64,000 nucleotides of DNA. It comes from Pseudomonas iranensis. Its GTDB lineage: Bacteria; Pseudomonadota; Gammaproteobacteria; Pseudomonadales; Pseudomonadaceae. How positions within the stretch are numbered: position 1 is the first letter of the stretch; every line of letters begins with the position of its first letter. Below, in pieces: positions 28,257-38,079 of this stretch. The notes under the pieces were generated by a model. That model was not told the DNA's origin, did not search any database, and was given only the letters and a program-made list of their open reading frames with translations. The position numbers and the translations under genes are program-made. Location: the NCBI RefSeq assembly GCF_014268585.2, contig NZ_CP077092.1, positions 5,059,501 through 5,123,500 on the forward strand. Direction: 5' to 3'.

Positions 28257-29000
28257 GTGAGCAAAGAACCCGATCGCCTATTCGCCCAGCCTTTGGCCCA
28301 GGTGCCTGACTTCGCCTTCAACGAAGACGTGGTGCGGGTGTTCCCGGACATGATCAAGCGCTCGGTGCCGGGTTACCCGACCATCGTCGAAAACCTCGGC
28401 GTGCTCGCCGCGCAATTCGCCCAGCCCAACAGCGTGCTCTACGACCTCGGCTCGTCGCTCGGCGCAGTAACCCAAGCCCTGCGCCGCCACGTGCGCACCG
28501 ACGGCTGCCGGGTTATTGCTGTGGATAACTCGGCGGCGATGGTCGAGCGTTGCCGCGAGTACCTCAATGGTCAGGATTCGATGTTTCAGGAATTGCTGCC
28601 GGTCGAGGTGATCGAGGGCGACATCCTCGCGCTGGAGTTTCAACCGGCCTCGGTGGTCGCGCTGAACTTCACCCTGCAATTCATCGCCCCGGACCAGCGC
28701 ACCGCGTTGCTCTCGCGCATTCGCCAATCGTTATTGCCCGGCGGCGCGCTGATTCTCTCCGAGAAGCTGCGCTTCAACGATGCCGAAGAGCATGCGCTGC
28801 TCACCGATCTGCACGTGGCGTTCAAACGCGCCAACGGCTATAGCGAACTGGAAATCGCCCAGAAGCGCAGCGCCATCGAAAACGTCATGAAGCCCGACAG
28901 CCTCGAAGAACACCGCGAACGCCTGCTGGCCGCCGGGTTCTCGAAAGTCGTGCCGTGGTTCCAGTGTCTTAACTTTGCCTCGTTGATTGCCTTGCCATGA
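28257..29000 (+). CDS. cmoA: Carboxy-S-adenosyl-L-methionine synthase
   Basis: The frame is open well upstream, but similarity to CmoA begins at the GTG at 28257 ([12 protein letters not shown]), giving the family's usual 247 residues. The SAM fold is shown by [11 protein letters not shown] and [14 protein letters not shown], then [11 protein letters not shown] and [12 protein letters not shown], all conserved in CmoA. It converts SAM and prephenate to carboxy-SAM, the donor for wobble-uridine modification (cmo5U34) of tRNAs. Its stop overlaps the cmoB start by four bases. Confidence 0.95.
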   Translation: MSKEPDRLFAQPLAQVPDFAFNEDVVRVFPDMIKRSVPGYPTIVENLGVLAAQFAQPNSVLYDLGSSLGAVTQALRRHVRTDGCRVIAVDNSAAMVERCREYLNGQDSMFQELLPVEVIEGDILALEFQPASVVALNFTLQFIAPDQRTALLSRIRQSLLPGGALILSEKLRFNDAEEHALLTDLHVAFKRANGYSELEIAQKRSAIENVMKPDSLEEHRERLLAAGFSKVVPWFQCLNFASLIALP

Positions 29001-29953
29001 TTGATCTGTCCCCCCTCGCCCGCCGTCTGGCCGGAACTCCGCTGGCCGAATGGGCCAACACGCTGCAAGCGCAACTCGACAAGAAAATGGACAAAGGCCA
29101 TGGCGATCTGGAACGCTGGCAAAGTGCGCTGGACGCCTTGCCGAAGATCCAGCCAAGCGAAGTCGACCTGCTCAACGGCCTGAAACTCGACACCGATTGC
29201 GACGACGACACCCGCGCACAGATGCGCACCGCGCTGATGGGCCTCTCGCCGTGGCGCAAAGGGCCGTTCGACCTGTTCGGTGTGCATGTCGACACCGAAT
29301 GGCGTTCGGACTGGAAGTGGTCGCGGGTCTCCCCGCACCTCGACCTGAAGGGCAAACGCATCCTCGATGTCGGCTGCGGCAACGGCTACTACATGTGGCG
29401 CATGCTCGGCGCCGGTGCCGACAGCGTGATCGGTGTCGACCCGAACTGGCTGTTCTTCTGCCAATTCCAGGCAGTGCAGCGTTACTTGTCCGAGCCGAAT
29501 GCCTGGCACCTGCCGTTCCCGTTTGAAGACCTGCCGCCGAATCTGGAAGGCTTTGACACGGTGTTTTCCATGGGCGTGTTCTATCACCGTCGCTCGCCGA
29601 TCGAGCATTTGCTGGCGCTGAAGGATTGCCTGGTCAAGGGCGGCGAACTGGTGCTGGAAACGCTGGTGGTCGAAGGCGACAAGCATCAGGTACTGGTGCC
29701 GGAAGATCGCTACGCGCAGATGCGCAACGTGTGGTTTTTGCCGTCGGTGCCGGCGCTGGAATTGTGGCTGCGCAGAGCCGGATTCAGCGATATCCGTTGC
29801 GTGGATGTCAGCACAACCACGGTGGAGGAACAGCGCGGGACGGAGTGGATGAAGTATCAATCGCTGAGCGATTTTCTGGATCCCGAGGATCACAGCAAAA
29901 CCATTGAAGGGCTGCCGGCGCCGATGCGGGCGGTTATCGTCGCCAGGAAGTAA
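28997..29953 (+). CDS. cmoB: tRNA U34 carboxymethyltransferase
   Basis: The 318-residue protein has the CmoB N-terminal helical region (about 1-100), then the conserved [10 protein letters not shown] and a SAM-binding core with [15 protein letters not shown] (about 125-140). [12 protein letters not shown] and the C-terminal [16 protein letters not shown] are family hallmarks. It transfers the carboxymethyl group of carboxy-SAM to 5-hydroxyuridine at tRNA position 34, the step after CmoA, with which it is translationally coupled (ATGA overlap). Confidence 0.96.
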   Translation: MIDLSPLARRLAGTPLAEWANTLQAQLDKKMDKGHGDLERWQSALDALPKIQPSEVDLLNGLKLDTDCDDDTRAQMRTALMGLSPWRKGPFDLFGVHVDTEWRSDWKWSRVSPHLDLKGKRILDVGCGNGYYMWRMLGAGADSVIGVDPNWLFFCQFQAVQRYLSEPNAWHLPFPFEDLPPNLEGFDTVFSMGVFYHRRSPIEHLLALKDCLVKGGELVLETLVVEGDKHQVLVPEDRYAQMRNVWFLPSVPALELWLRRAGFSDIRCVDVSTTTVEEQRGTEWMKYQSLSDFLDPEDHSKTIEGLPAPMRAVIVARK

Positions 29954-29983
29954 GCGTATTTTCCCATGACCGCGGTGGGCCTA

Positions 29984-30132
29984 CCCCTCACCCCAGGCCT
30001 CTCCCCAGGGAGAGGGAGCTGATTGTTGAGCTTTTCAAAACTTGCATCCGACTCGGTATTTCAGGTCGGCGGATTTGGTTCATCCAACTCGGTCGGTCCC
30101 CTCTCCCTCTGGGAGAGGGTTAGGGTGAGGGG
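29984..30132. repeat. MITE-like palindromic element, single unit, overlapping the 3' end of tadA
   Basis: This ~149-bp element begins CCCCTCACCCC and ends TTAGGGTGAGGGG, with CTCTCCC...GGGAGAGGG hairpins near both ends. Its interior (TGTTGAGC, GGTATTTCAGGTCGGCG, CTCGGTCGGTCCCCTCTCC) matches the tandem element at 26989-27556. The last codons and stop codon of tadA on the minus strand lie inside its right end. Confidence 0.82.
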
Positions 30133-30620
30133 CTTTTGGTGCGTCTGGCGCGGAAAAACTCGGTCAGCACCGCACCACATTCTTCAGCCAGCACCCCGCC
30201 CTCATACAACACCCGGTGATTCAAAAATCCCTGGCTGAAAAACTGTCCCTGACTCTGCACAATCCCGGCCTTGGGCTCCAGCGCGCCATACACCACCCGC
30301 GCCACCCGCGAATGCACGATCAGCCCGGCGCACATGCTGCACGGTTCCAGCGTCACATACAGCGTGCTGCCCGGCAGGCGATAGTTATCCACTGCCTGCG
30401 CGGCGGCGCGGATCGCGACCATTTCGGCGTGGGCACTCGGGTCGCTGGTGCTGATCGGGCAATTGAAGCCGCGACCGATGATCACGCCATCGTGCACCAG
30501 CACCGCGCCCACCGGCACCTCACCGAGGGCGGCGCCCTGTGCGGCGAGGGTCAGGGCTTCGCGCATGAAGTCGCGGTCGCGGCTGCGGTCGATGATCGCC
30601 GCCGGGCGGATCTGGCGCAT
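30120..30620 (-). CDS. tadA: tRNA-specific adenosine deaminase
   Basis: The ATG at 30620 overlaps the stop of the upstream oxidase gene (TGATG), giving 166 residues. The cytidine-deaminase fold is complete: HAE at H64-E66, where the Glu acts as proton shuttle, and PCSMC (C94, C97) for zinc. TadA deaminates A34 to inosine in tRNA-Arg(ACG) and is normally essential. The C-terminal residues (SPSP) and the stop are encoded by the end of the MITE-like element, so this tail is probably not ancestral. In many Pseudomonas tadA lies elsewhere in its own context; here it is coupled to a multicopper oxidase. Confidence 0.95.
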   Translation of the reverse strand: MRQIRPAAIIDRSRDRDFMREALTLAAQGAALGEVPVGAVLVHDGVIIGRGFNCPISTSDPSAHAEMVAIRAAAQAVDNYRLPGSTLYVTLEPCSMCAGLIVHSRVARVVYGALEPKAGIVQSQGQFFSQGFLNHRVLYEGGVLAEECGAVLTEFFRARRTKSPSP

Positions 30621-31996
30621 CACTTCACCTCGATAGCGGCCATCAGGCCGGTTTCCATGTGGTCGATGACATGGCAGTGGAACATCCACACCCCCGGGTT
30701 ATCCGCCACCAGCGCCACTTGCGCACGCTCGTTCTTGCCCAGCAGATAGGTGTCGGTGAAATACGGAATGACTTTGTGCCGGTTCGACGCGATCACCTTG
30801 AAGCTCATGCCGTGCAGGTGAATCGGGTGCTGGTACTGGGTCATGTTCTTCAATTCGAAAATATAGCTATGGCCCAGTTTCAGGCTGGCAATCGGCCGGT
30901 CAGCACAGGTCTTGTCGGTGATGTCCCAAGCCTTGCCGTTGATCTGCCACAGGCTCGGCGGTTTGCCGTTTTCGGTGTTCACCGAGACCGAGCCGACCCA
31001 TTCGAAATAGAAGTTGAGTTTCTCCGCATTGGCCAGATCCGGCTCGGCCACCGGGTTGGCCGGCATGGCTTTCGGCCAGTCCGTCGGCGCGTCGGTGTTG
31101 GCGACTGAACGTAGCGTGCCCAGACGCACCGGGCCGTTACGCAGCGACAACTCTTCACCCGCCGCCGGGGCCTTGATCGCCAGGCAAATGCGCATGCCAG
31201 GGCCGAGCCAGTATTCCTTGCCCAATGGTCGTGGCTCGACAGGGTTGCCATCCAGCGCGTAGATTTTCGCTTCGACCCCAGGAATATTGATGCGATAGGT
31301 CAGGGTGTTGTCGAGGTTGAGCAAACGCACCCGGGTGATCTGCCCGGCCGGCAGATCAATCACCGGCAACGGCACACCATTGATTGTCGACAGGCGCCCG
31401 GCGGTACCGCCACGGGCCGCTTCGCGGGGGATGCTGAACTCGACGAACTGGCCTTGCTCGTCGATGTGCCAGTTCTTCAGGCTCAGGGTTTTCTCGTACT
31501 TGAAGCCGGTCGGCTCGCGTTCTTCGATGATCAGCGGCCCGACCAGCCCGCGCCCCAGTTCCTCGCTGCTGCTGACATGCGGGTGATACCAGTAGCTCCC
31601 GGCGTCCGGCACGCGGAATTTGTAGTCGAAGTATTCGCCCGGCAATACCGGCAGTTGCGACACATAAGGCACGCCGTCCATTTCCAGCGGCAGGCGGATG
31701 CCGTGCCAGTGGATGGTGGTCGCCACCGGCAGGTGATTGATGAAACGCACCCGCAGCCATTCCCCCTGGCGTACACGCAACTCGGTGCCCGGCGCCGACG
31801 GGCCGAACGCCCAGGCCTCGGTCTTGTGCCCCGGCACCAGCTCGACGTCGAGCGGCGCGGCGATCAGTTCATAGTCGTGGCCGGCCTCGGCGTCGGCCAT
31901 CTTGCCCAGCCAGTAACGCGACGCGCCTCCCGCGCCCACGCCAACGACAACAAGACCGGCCAGGCCACCGAGGATTTGGCGACGGGTAAAGGACAT
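30620..31996 (-). CDS. Tat-exported multicopper oxidase (CumA/CopA-type laccase family)
   Basis: The start at 31996 (MSFTRRQILGG) gives a twin-arginine signal and 458 residues; the upstream in-frame extension would hide it. All copper sites are visible: HWHG (H96, H98), WYHPH, HPIHLHG and the terminal HCHVIDHMETGLM that binds type 1 and trinuclear copper. The three cupredoxin domains lack the long Met-rich insert of CueO and CopA. Pseudomonas CumA, implicated in Mn(II) oxidation, has this size and signal, so it is the closest guess. The substrate cannot be read from sequence. Confidence 0.85.
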   Translation of the reverse strand: MSFTRRQILGGLAGLVVVGVGAGGASRYWLGKMADAEAGHDYELIAAPLDVELVPGHKTEAWAFGPSAPGTELRVRQGEWLRVRFINHLPVATTIHWHGIRLPLEMDGVPYVSQLPVLPGEYFDYKFRVPDAGSYWYHPHVSSSEELGRGLVGPLIIEEREPTGFKYEKTLSLKNWHIDEQGQFVEFSIPREAARGGTAGRLSTINGVPLPVIDLPAGQITRVRLLNLDNTLTYRINIPGVEAKIYALDGNPVEPRPLGKEYWLGPGMRICLAIKAPAAGEELSLRNGPVRLGTLRSVANTDAPTDWPKAMPANPVAEPDLANAEKLNFYFEWVGSVSVNTENGKPPSLWQINGKAWDITDKTCADRPIASLKLGHSYIFELKNMTQYQHPIHLHGMSFKVIASNRHKVIPYFTDTYLLGKNERAQVALVADNPGVWMFHCHVIDHMETGLMAAIEVK

Positions 31997-32081
31997 GAAC
32001 TCAACTACCTCACGTATCAGCGACAGACCCCGAGGGATCCGCAAAAAGGCGAATACGATACACCCGCAGTTGAGAAACAGT

Positions 32082-32115
32082 AAGGGCGACTGCGGCCGCA
32101 CGTTTTGTCGGCCTT
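32082..32115 (-). terminator. Possible weak terminator at the end of the trehalose PTS cluster
   Basis: AAGGCCGAC and GTCGCCCTT pair with one mismatch around a 16-base loop on the minus strand, overlapping the stop of the EIIB-like gene. The T tract after it is poor. Confidence 0.35.
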
Positions 32116-32404
32116 ATGCGCGCAGCCCGGTAATCAAATGCAGCACGCCGCCCTCAAGCGGCATGACGCCCGACACGCCGGCGACACTCAGGGCCTGACG
32201 GTCGACACGGGCCTCGTCGTGCAACGTCACGCGCACCCGGGTCAGCGCCAGCGGTTGCTGCGACTTGAGGTTATCCACACCGCCCAGCGCCGCTACGATC
32301 TCGGCGTTCAAGCCGGCAACCGCATCGGCGGTAATGTTTGCCTCGTCCGGTACCAGATCCGGCGTCAGTGCTTTCCAGAATGCCTGCTGCAATTTGTCGA
32401 ACAT
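32114..32404 (-). CDS. Small PTS EIIB-like protein lacking the phospho-accepting cysteine
   Basis: The 96-residue product starts at 32404 with GGAG inside the end of the upstream gene; a TTG two codons earlier is less likely. It matches the EIIB domain of glucose-family PTS permeases: AGLNAEIVAALGGVDNL, then ALTRVRVTL and a closing GGVLHLITG. The family phosphorylation motif is C-(I/V)-T-R-(L/V)-R; here the position reads ALTRVR, with A53 in place of the Cys. TreP in the same cluster keeps a proper AHCVTRLR. This protein therefore cannot carry phosphate in the usual way and may be regulatory or decaying. Confidence 0.75.
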   Translation of the reverse strand: MFDKLQQAFWKALTPDLVPDEANITADAVAGLNAEIVAALGGVDNLKSQQPLALTRVRVTLHDEARVDRQALSVAGVSGVMPLEGGVLHLITGLRA

Positions 32405-32406
32405 GT

Positions 32407-34935
32407 TCAATTCTCCATAACCGGCGAGGCATCGACTTTCGCCCCATGAAACCGCTGCAAGGCGTCGCGCACGTCGGCGGCGCTTTCCAGATTCGAAACC
32501 TGTTCGGCGATGATTCGACAGTCGGCCAGATTCACCTCGCGCACCGCCGACTTGATCGCCGGAATCAACGGCACGCTCACCGACAATTCATCCACACCCA
32601 GCCCCAGCAGCAACGGCACCGCAAGGCGTTCAGACGCCATGGCGCCGCAGACGCCGACCCATTTGCCGTGGGCATGGGCCGCCTTCACCGTCATCGCGAT
32701 CAGGCGCAGCACCGAAGGGTGAAAGCTGTCCGCCTGGCTGGCCAGACGCGGATGATCGCGATCCATGGCCAGCGTGTATTGGGTGAGGTCGTTGGTACCG
32801 ATGGAGAAAAAATCCACGTGCGGCGCCAGCACATCGGCCATCAGCGCAGCGGCAGGCACTTCGATCATGATTCCCAGCTTCGGCATGTGCGCCAGGCCCA
32901 AAACCCGGGCTTCCTGCTCGAGAATCTGCCGCGCCAGACGCAGTTCGGCCAAATTCGTGACCATCGGCAACATGATGTGCAAACGCGTCAGCTCACAGCA
33001 GGCGAGGATTGCGCGGAACTGCTCGCGCAACAGTTGCGGTCGTTCAAGACACAGGCGAATGCCGCGCAAGCCGAGGAAAGGATTGGTTTCGCTGTCCATC
33101 GGCACATAAGCCAGCGGTTTGTCGCCACCGACATCGAGGGTGCGCACCACCAGATTGTGTACCGGCCCGATGGTGCGGGCGATGGCGCAGTAGGTGGCCA
33201 CTTGTTCATCGTGGCTCGGCGATTGCTGACGGCCCAGGTAAAGAAATTCCGAACGCAGCAGCCCCACGCCATTCGCGCCCAGCTCCATGGCCTGGGCGGT
33301 TTCGCCCTGCGAGGCAACGTTGGCGGTGACTTCGATGTGCTGACCGTCACGGGTGCAGGCCGCCTCGCTGGCCTGCGCCAGTTCCTGCTGATGACGCTGG
33401 CGCTGGCGCTCATGCCGCGTGCGCAATTGATCGATGGACTCGGCGTCCGGGTGCAACTGCAATTCGCCTTTGTCGGCATCGAGCAGCACCCGCGTGCCGT
33501 TGCCGAGCCCGAGCATTTGCAATGGCATACCGCAGATCGCCGGCAAACCGCAGGCTCGCGCGAGGATCGCGACATGGCTGGTGGCGCCACCGCCAACGGT
33601 GGCAAACCCAAGCACTTTGCGCGTATCGAGTCCGGCGGTCTGTGAAGGGGTCAGTTGATCGGCGATCAGAATGGTGTCGTCCGGCAACTCCAGCGTCTGC
33701 TCGTGAACACCGAGGATCAGCTTCAGCACGCGCTGGCCGACATCATCCAGATCCGCCGCGCGCTCAGCCAGCAAGGCATTGCCCAGCGAGCGAAACATCG
33801 CCGCCGTTGCATCGGTGCTGGTCTTCCAGGCAAACGCCGCGCTGTTGCCCGCGTCGATCAGCGCCCGGGCCTGATCCAGCAGACTCGGGTCGGCCAGCAG
33901 TTCCTGATGCGCCTTGAAGATCTCCGCTTGCGCCTGGCCGCCGGCGGTGTCGCGCAGATGTTGCAGGGCCATGTCGGCTTCGATCAGGGCTTGGCTCAAC
34001 GCCTCAAGCTCGATTGGCGGCTCGGCGCCAAACTCGTTGACCAGAAGCGACGCTTCGACGATCTGCATGACTTGTCCCAACGCCGAACCGGGCGAGGCGC
34101 AGACACCGCGCAGGATGTTCGGCATTGCTGCTGCGTCGGCTTCGACCGGTGCAGGCGCTGTCACCGCTTCGCCGCAGCCTTCGTTCAGCAAGCGTGTCAG
34201 CGCTGCGACCGCTGCTTCGGCATCTTCACCTTCGGCGCTGACCTGCACGCTGTCGCCATGGGCCGTCTGCAACGCCATGATTGCCACCAGGGATTTGCCG
34301 TTGGCTTGCGCTTGCAGCTTGTGCAGATGGATGGTCGCTGAAAATGCTTTGGCCGCTTGGGCGAATACTGCCGCCGGCCGAGCGTGCAGACCATTGGAAT
34401 TGGGCAGGTTGATCGGCTGCGAGAACACCGCATCGCCCGGCACCGGCGCTGGATGTTCGCCAACGGCTGCGCCGACCACGACGTCCAGCACTGGCTGGCC
34501 TACCTCGACCAACCCGATTGAGCCAACGAGTGAAGCGAACGGCTCGCCGCTGACCACCAGCATCAAGGTCAACAAACTGCGCGCGTGCAGGGCAATGTAG
34601 TCAGCATCGAAGTCGATCAGCGCCTGCCCTGCTTCGACCCGCTGCCCCGCTTCAACGCGGCGGGTGAATCCTTCGCCGGCGAGATTCACCGTGTCCAGGC
34701 CGATGTGCATCAACACCTGCACACCCGCGTCACTGGTGATGGTGAGCGCGTGCCCGCTGGCCTGCACGTCGCTGACCACACCGGCCAACGGTGCGCAGAG
34801 CGTTGACGAAGTCGGATCGATGCACAAACCGTCGCCGATGATCCGCCCGGCAAACACCGGGTCGGGCACCTGGTCCAGCGCCATCAGCACGCCGGATAAA
34901 GGAGCCAGCAGCTGCAATTGTTGGGGTGTGGCCAT
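32407..34935 (-). CDS. PTS EIIA-HPr-EI fusion phosphotransferase
   Basis: The ATG at 34935 has AGGTGA upstream and gives 842 residues; the frame is open to 34995. Three PTS modules follow one another: EIIA of the glucose type (about 1-160, with H77 in LMHIGL), HPr (about 170-255, H184 in GLHARPA) and enzyme I (about 270-840, H454 in GGATSHVAIL). One protein can therefore carry phosphate from phosphoenolpyruvate down to EIIA. This supplies the EIIA that TreP lacks. The closest known relative in P. aeruginosa is the N-acetylglucosamine protein NagF; here the neighbours indicate trehalose. Confidence 0.93.
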   Translation of the reverse strand: MATPQQLQLLAPLSGVLMALDQVPDPVFAGRIIGDGLCIDPTSSTLCAPLAGVVSDVQASGHALTITSDAGVQVLMHIGLDTVNLAGEGFTRRVEAGQRVEAGQALIDFDADYIALHARSLLTLMLVVSGEPFASLVGSIGLVEVGQPVLDVVVGAAVGEHPAPVPGDAVFSQPINLPNSNGLHARPAAVFAQAAKAFSATIHLHKLQAQANGKSLVAIMALQTAHGDSVQVSAEGEDAEAAVAALTRLLNEGCGEAVTAPAPVEADAAAMPNILRGVCASPGSALGQVMQIVEASLLVNEFGAEPPIELEALSQALIEADMALQHLRDTAGGQAQAEIFKAHQELLADPSLLDQARALIDAGNSAAFAWKTSTDATAAMFRSLGNALLAERAADLDDVGQRVLKLILGVHEQTLELPDDTILIADQLTPSQTAGLDTRKVLGFATVGGGATSHVAILARACGLPAICGMPLQMLGLGNGTRVLLDADKGELQLHPDAESIDQLRTRHERQRQRHQQELAQASEAACTRDGQHIEVTANVASQGETAQAMELGANGVGLLRSEFLYLGRQQSPSHDEQVATYCAIARTIGPVHNLVVRTLDVGGDKPLAYVPMDSETNPFLGLRGIRLCLERPQLLREQFRAILACCELTRLHIMLPMVTNLAELRLARQILEQEARVLGLAHMPKLGIMIEVPAAALMADVLAPHVDFFSIGTNDLTQYTLAMDRDHPRLASQADSFHPSVLRLIAMTVKAAHAHGKWVGVCGAMASERLAVPLLLGLGVDELSVSVPLIPAIKSAVREVNLADCRIIAEQVSNLESAADVRDALQRFHGAKVDASPVMEN

Positions 34936-34985
34936 GACATCACCTGAGCTTGTATTCATTGAATGAGCGGTCGCAGCCGCTTTGC

Positions 34986-36227
<1,242 letters not shown>

Positions 36228-36316
36228 TTATTGTGTGGTTGCAGGAATTCAGCGCGCACAAATCCCCCGCGCAGCGTTCTGCGTGTTTTTTCAGAAGTTG
36301 TTATTCAGTTAAAAAA

Positions 36317-37963
36317 TCAGGGGTCGGTCAGGTGCAGCACGAAGGATTCGTAAGGTCGCAACTGCAGCAAACTCGAGCGTTGCGGGCAGTCCGGGTAATT
36401 GCTGATCAACAGGCGCTGCTCCTGGGCTTCGTCGATCAGTGCCGGTAGCTCGACCTCACAGGCGGAGCCATAGAAATTGTTCACCACTAACAAGCGTTCC
36501 CCCGTCCCCTCGCGCAGGTACGCCCAGACCTGTGGATGCTCCGGCAACAACTGGCGATAGATGCCATCGGAGATCAACGCTTCAGTGCGGCGTAAAGCGA
36601 TCAGGCGCCGATAGTGATGCAGCACCGATTCCGGGTCGTGCAGTTGATGCGCGACATTGATCTGCGCGGCATTGGCCGGCACACCGATCCATGGTTCGCT
36701 GCGAGTGAAGCCGGCGTTATGCCCGGCGTGCCAGTGCATCGGCGTGCGCCCGTTGTCGCGGGACTTCTGCATGATCGCCGCCATGTTGTCGAGGTCGCTG
36801 GTGCCGGCTTCACGCTTGAGGCGAAAGATATTCAGGGTCTCGACGTCACGGTATTGCTCGATGCTCTCGAACCCCGGATTGGTCATGCCCAATTCTTCGC
36901 CCTGATAAACGAAGGGCGTGCCCTGCAGAAAGTGCAGCGCAGTGCCGAGCATCTTCGCCGACAGCTCGCGGTATTCGCCGTCATTGCCGAACCGCGAGAC
37001 CACGCGTGGCTGATCGTGGTTACACCAGAACAGCGCATTCCAGCCGCCACCCGCCTGCATGCCGGTCTGCCAGTCGGAGAGAATCTGCTTGAGCTGAAGG
37101 AAGTCGAAGTCGGCACGGACCCACTTCTGCAGATTCGGGTAATCGACCTTCAGATGATGAAAGTTGAAGGTCATCGACAATTCTTTCGACTGCGGATTGG
37201 AGTAGCGGATGCAGTGTTCGAGGCGGGTCGAGGACATCTCGCCGACGTTGATCAGCTCATGCCCTTCGAAGACCTCACGGTGCATTTGCTGCAAGTGCGC
37301 ATGCACGTTAGGCCCATCGGTGTAGAAGCGCCGACCGTCGCTGTCGTCCTCGGGGAAGTTCGCCGGTTTCGAGATCAGGTTGATCACGTCCAGACGAAAG
37401 CCACCGACGCCTTTGTCGCGCCAGAAACGCATCATCCTGAACACTTCGTCGCGGACCTTGGGGTTGTCCCAATTGAGGTCGGCCTGAGTGTGGTCGAACA
37501 GGTGCAGGTAATACTGGCCGGTCTGCGCTTCGTACTCCCAGGCCGAACCGCCGAATTTGGATTCCCAGTTGTTCGGCTGGTCGCGCCAGATATAGAAATC
37601 GCGGTAAGGATTGTCGAGGCTGCTGCGCGCCTGCTGGAACCAGACGTGCTCGATCGAGGTGTGGTTGACCACGATGTCGAGCATCAGCTTGATCCCGCGT
37701 TTGCCCGCTTCGGCGATCAGCAGTTCACAGTCGGCCATGCTGCCGTAACTCGGATCGACCGCGTAATAGTCGCTGATGTCGTAGCCGTTATCGCGCTGCG
37801 GCGAGCGCAGGAACGGCGTGATCCACAGGTAATCGACTCCCAGCCATTGCAGATAATCGAGCTTGGCGACGATGCCGAGCAGATCGCCAGTGGCGTTGCC
37901 CGCATGGCTGTGGAAGCTCTTCGGGTAGATCTGGTAGATCACCGAACGTTGCCAGTCTTGCAT
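36317..37963 (-). CDS. treC: Trehalose-6-phosphate hydrolase (GH13)
   Basis: Start 37963 has GAGGA upstream; the open frame continues but similarity begins at MQDWQRSVIYQIYPKSF. The 548-residue protein shows the GH13 catalytic triad: D192 in GFRLDVINLIS, E242 in INVGEMSS and D317 in WCNHDQPR. QIYPKSF and the C-terminal small domain fit the oligo-1,6-glucosidase/trehalose-6-phosphate hydrolase subfamily. It splits cytoplasmic trehalose-6-phosphate, made by TreP during uptake, into glucose and glucose-6-phosphate. The substrate is fixed by the neighbouring treP and treR rather than by a single residue. In Pseudomonas the gene is often called treA. Confidence 0.92.
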   Translation of the reverse strand: MQDWQRSVIYQIYPKSFHSHAGNATGDLLGIVAKLDYLQWLGVDYLWITPFLRSPQRDNGYDISDYYAVDPSYGSMADCELLIAEAGKRGIKLMLDIVVNHTSIEHVWFQQARSSLDNPYRDFYIWRDQPNNWESKFGGSAWEYEAQTGQYYLHLFDHTQADLNWDNPKVRDEVFRMMRFWRDKGVGGFRLDVINLISKPANFPEDDSDGRRFYTDGPNVHAHLQQMHREVFEGHELINVGEMSSTRLEHCIRYSNPQSKELSMTFNFHHLKVDYPNLQKWVRADFDFLQLKQILSDWQTGMQAGGGWNALFWCNHDQPRVVSRFGNDGEYRELSAKMLGTALHFLQGTPFVYQGEELGMTNPGFESIEQYRDVETLNIFRLKREAGTSDLDNMAAIMQKSRDNGRTPMHWHAGHNAGFTRSEPWIGVPANAAQINVAHQLHDPESVLHHYRRLIALRRTEALISDGIYRQLLPEHPQVWAYLREGTGERLLVVNNFYGSACEVELPALIDEAQEQRLLISNYPDCPQRSSLLQLRPYESFVLHLTDP

Positions 37964-37993
37964 GGCGGATTTCCTCTTGAATTTTGGAGCCGT

Positions 37994-38070
37994 GCAGGAG
38001 CTGCCGACGGCGGCGATCTTTTGATTTTGAACGGCAAGATCAAAAGATCGCAGCCTCCGGCAGCTCCTAC
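37994..38070. repeat. Long stem-loop repeat between treP and treC
   Basis: The arms GCAGGAGCTGCCG...GCGATCTTTTGATTT and AGATCAAAAGATCGC...CGGCAGCTCCT pair over about 30 bp with few mismatches, around a short loop (TTGAACGGC). The GGAGCTGCCG/GATCTTTTGATC pattern is, from memory, a common Pseudomonas intergenic repeat. It interrupts an otherwise continuous operon and could reduce or stabilise the downstream message. Confidence 0.8.
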
Positions 38071-38079
38071 AGTTGAGTT

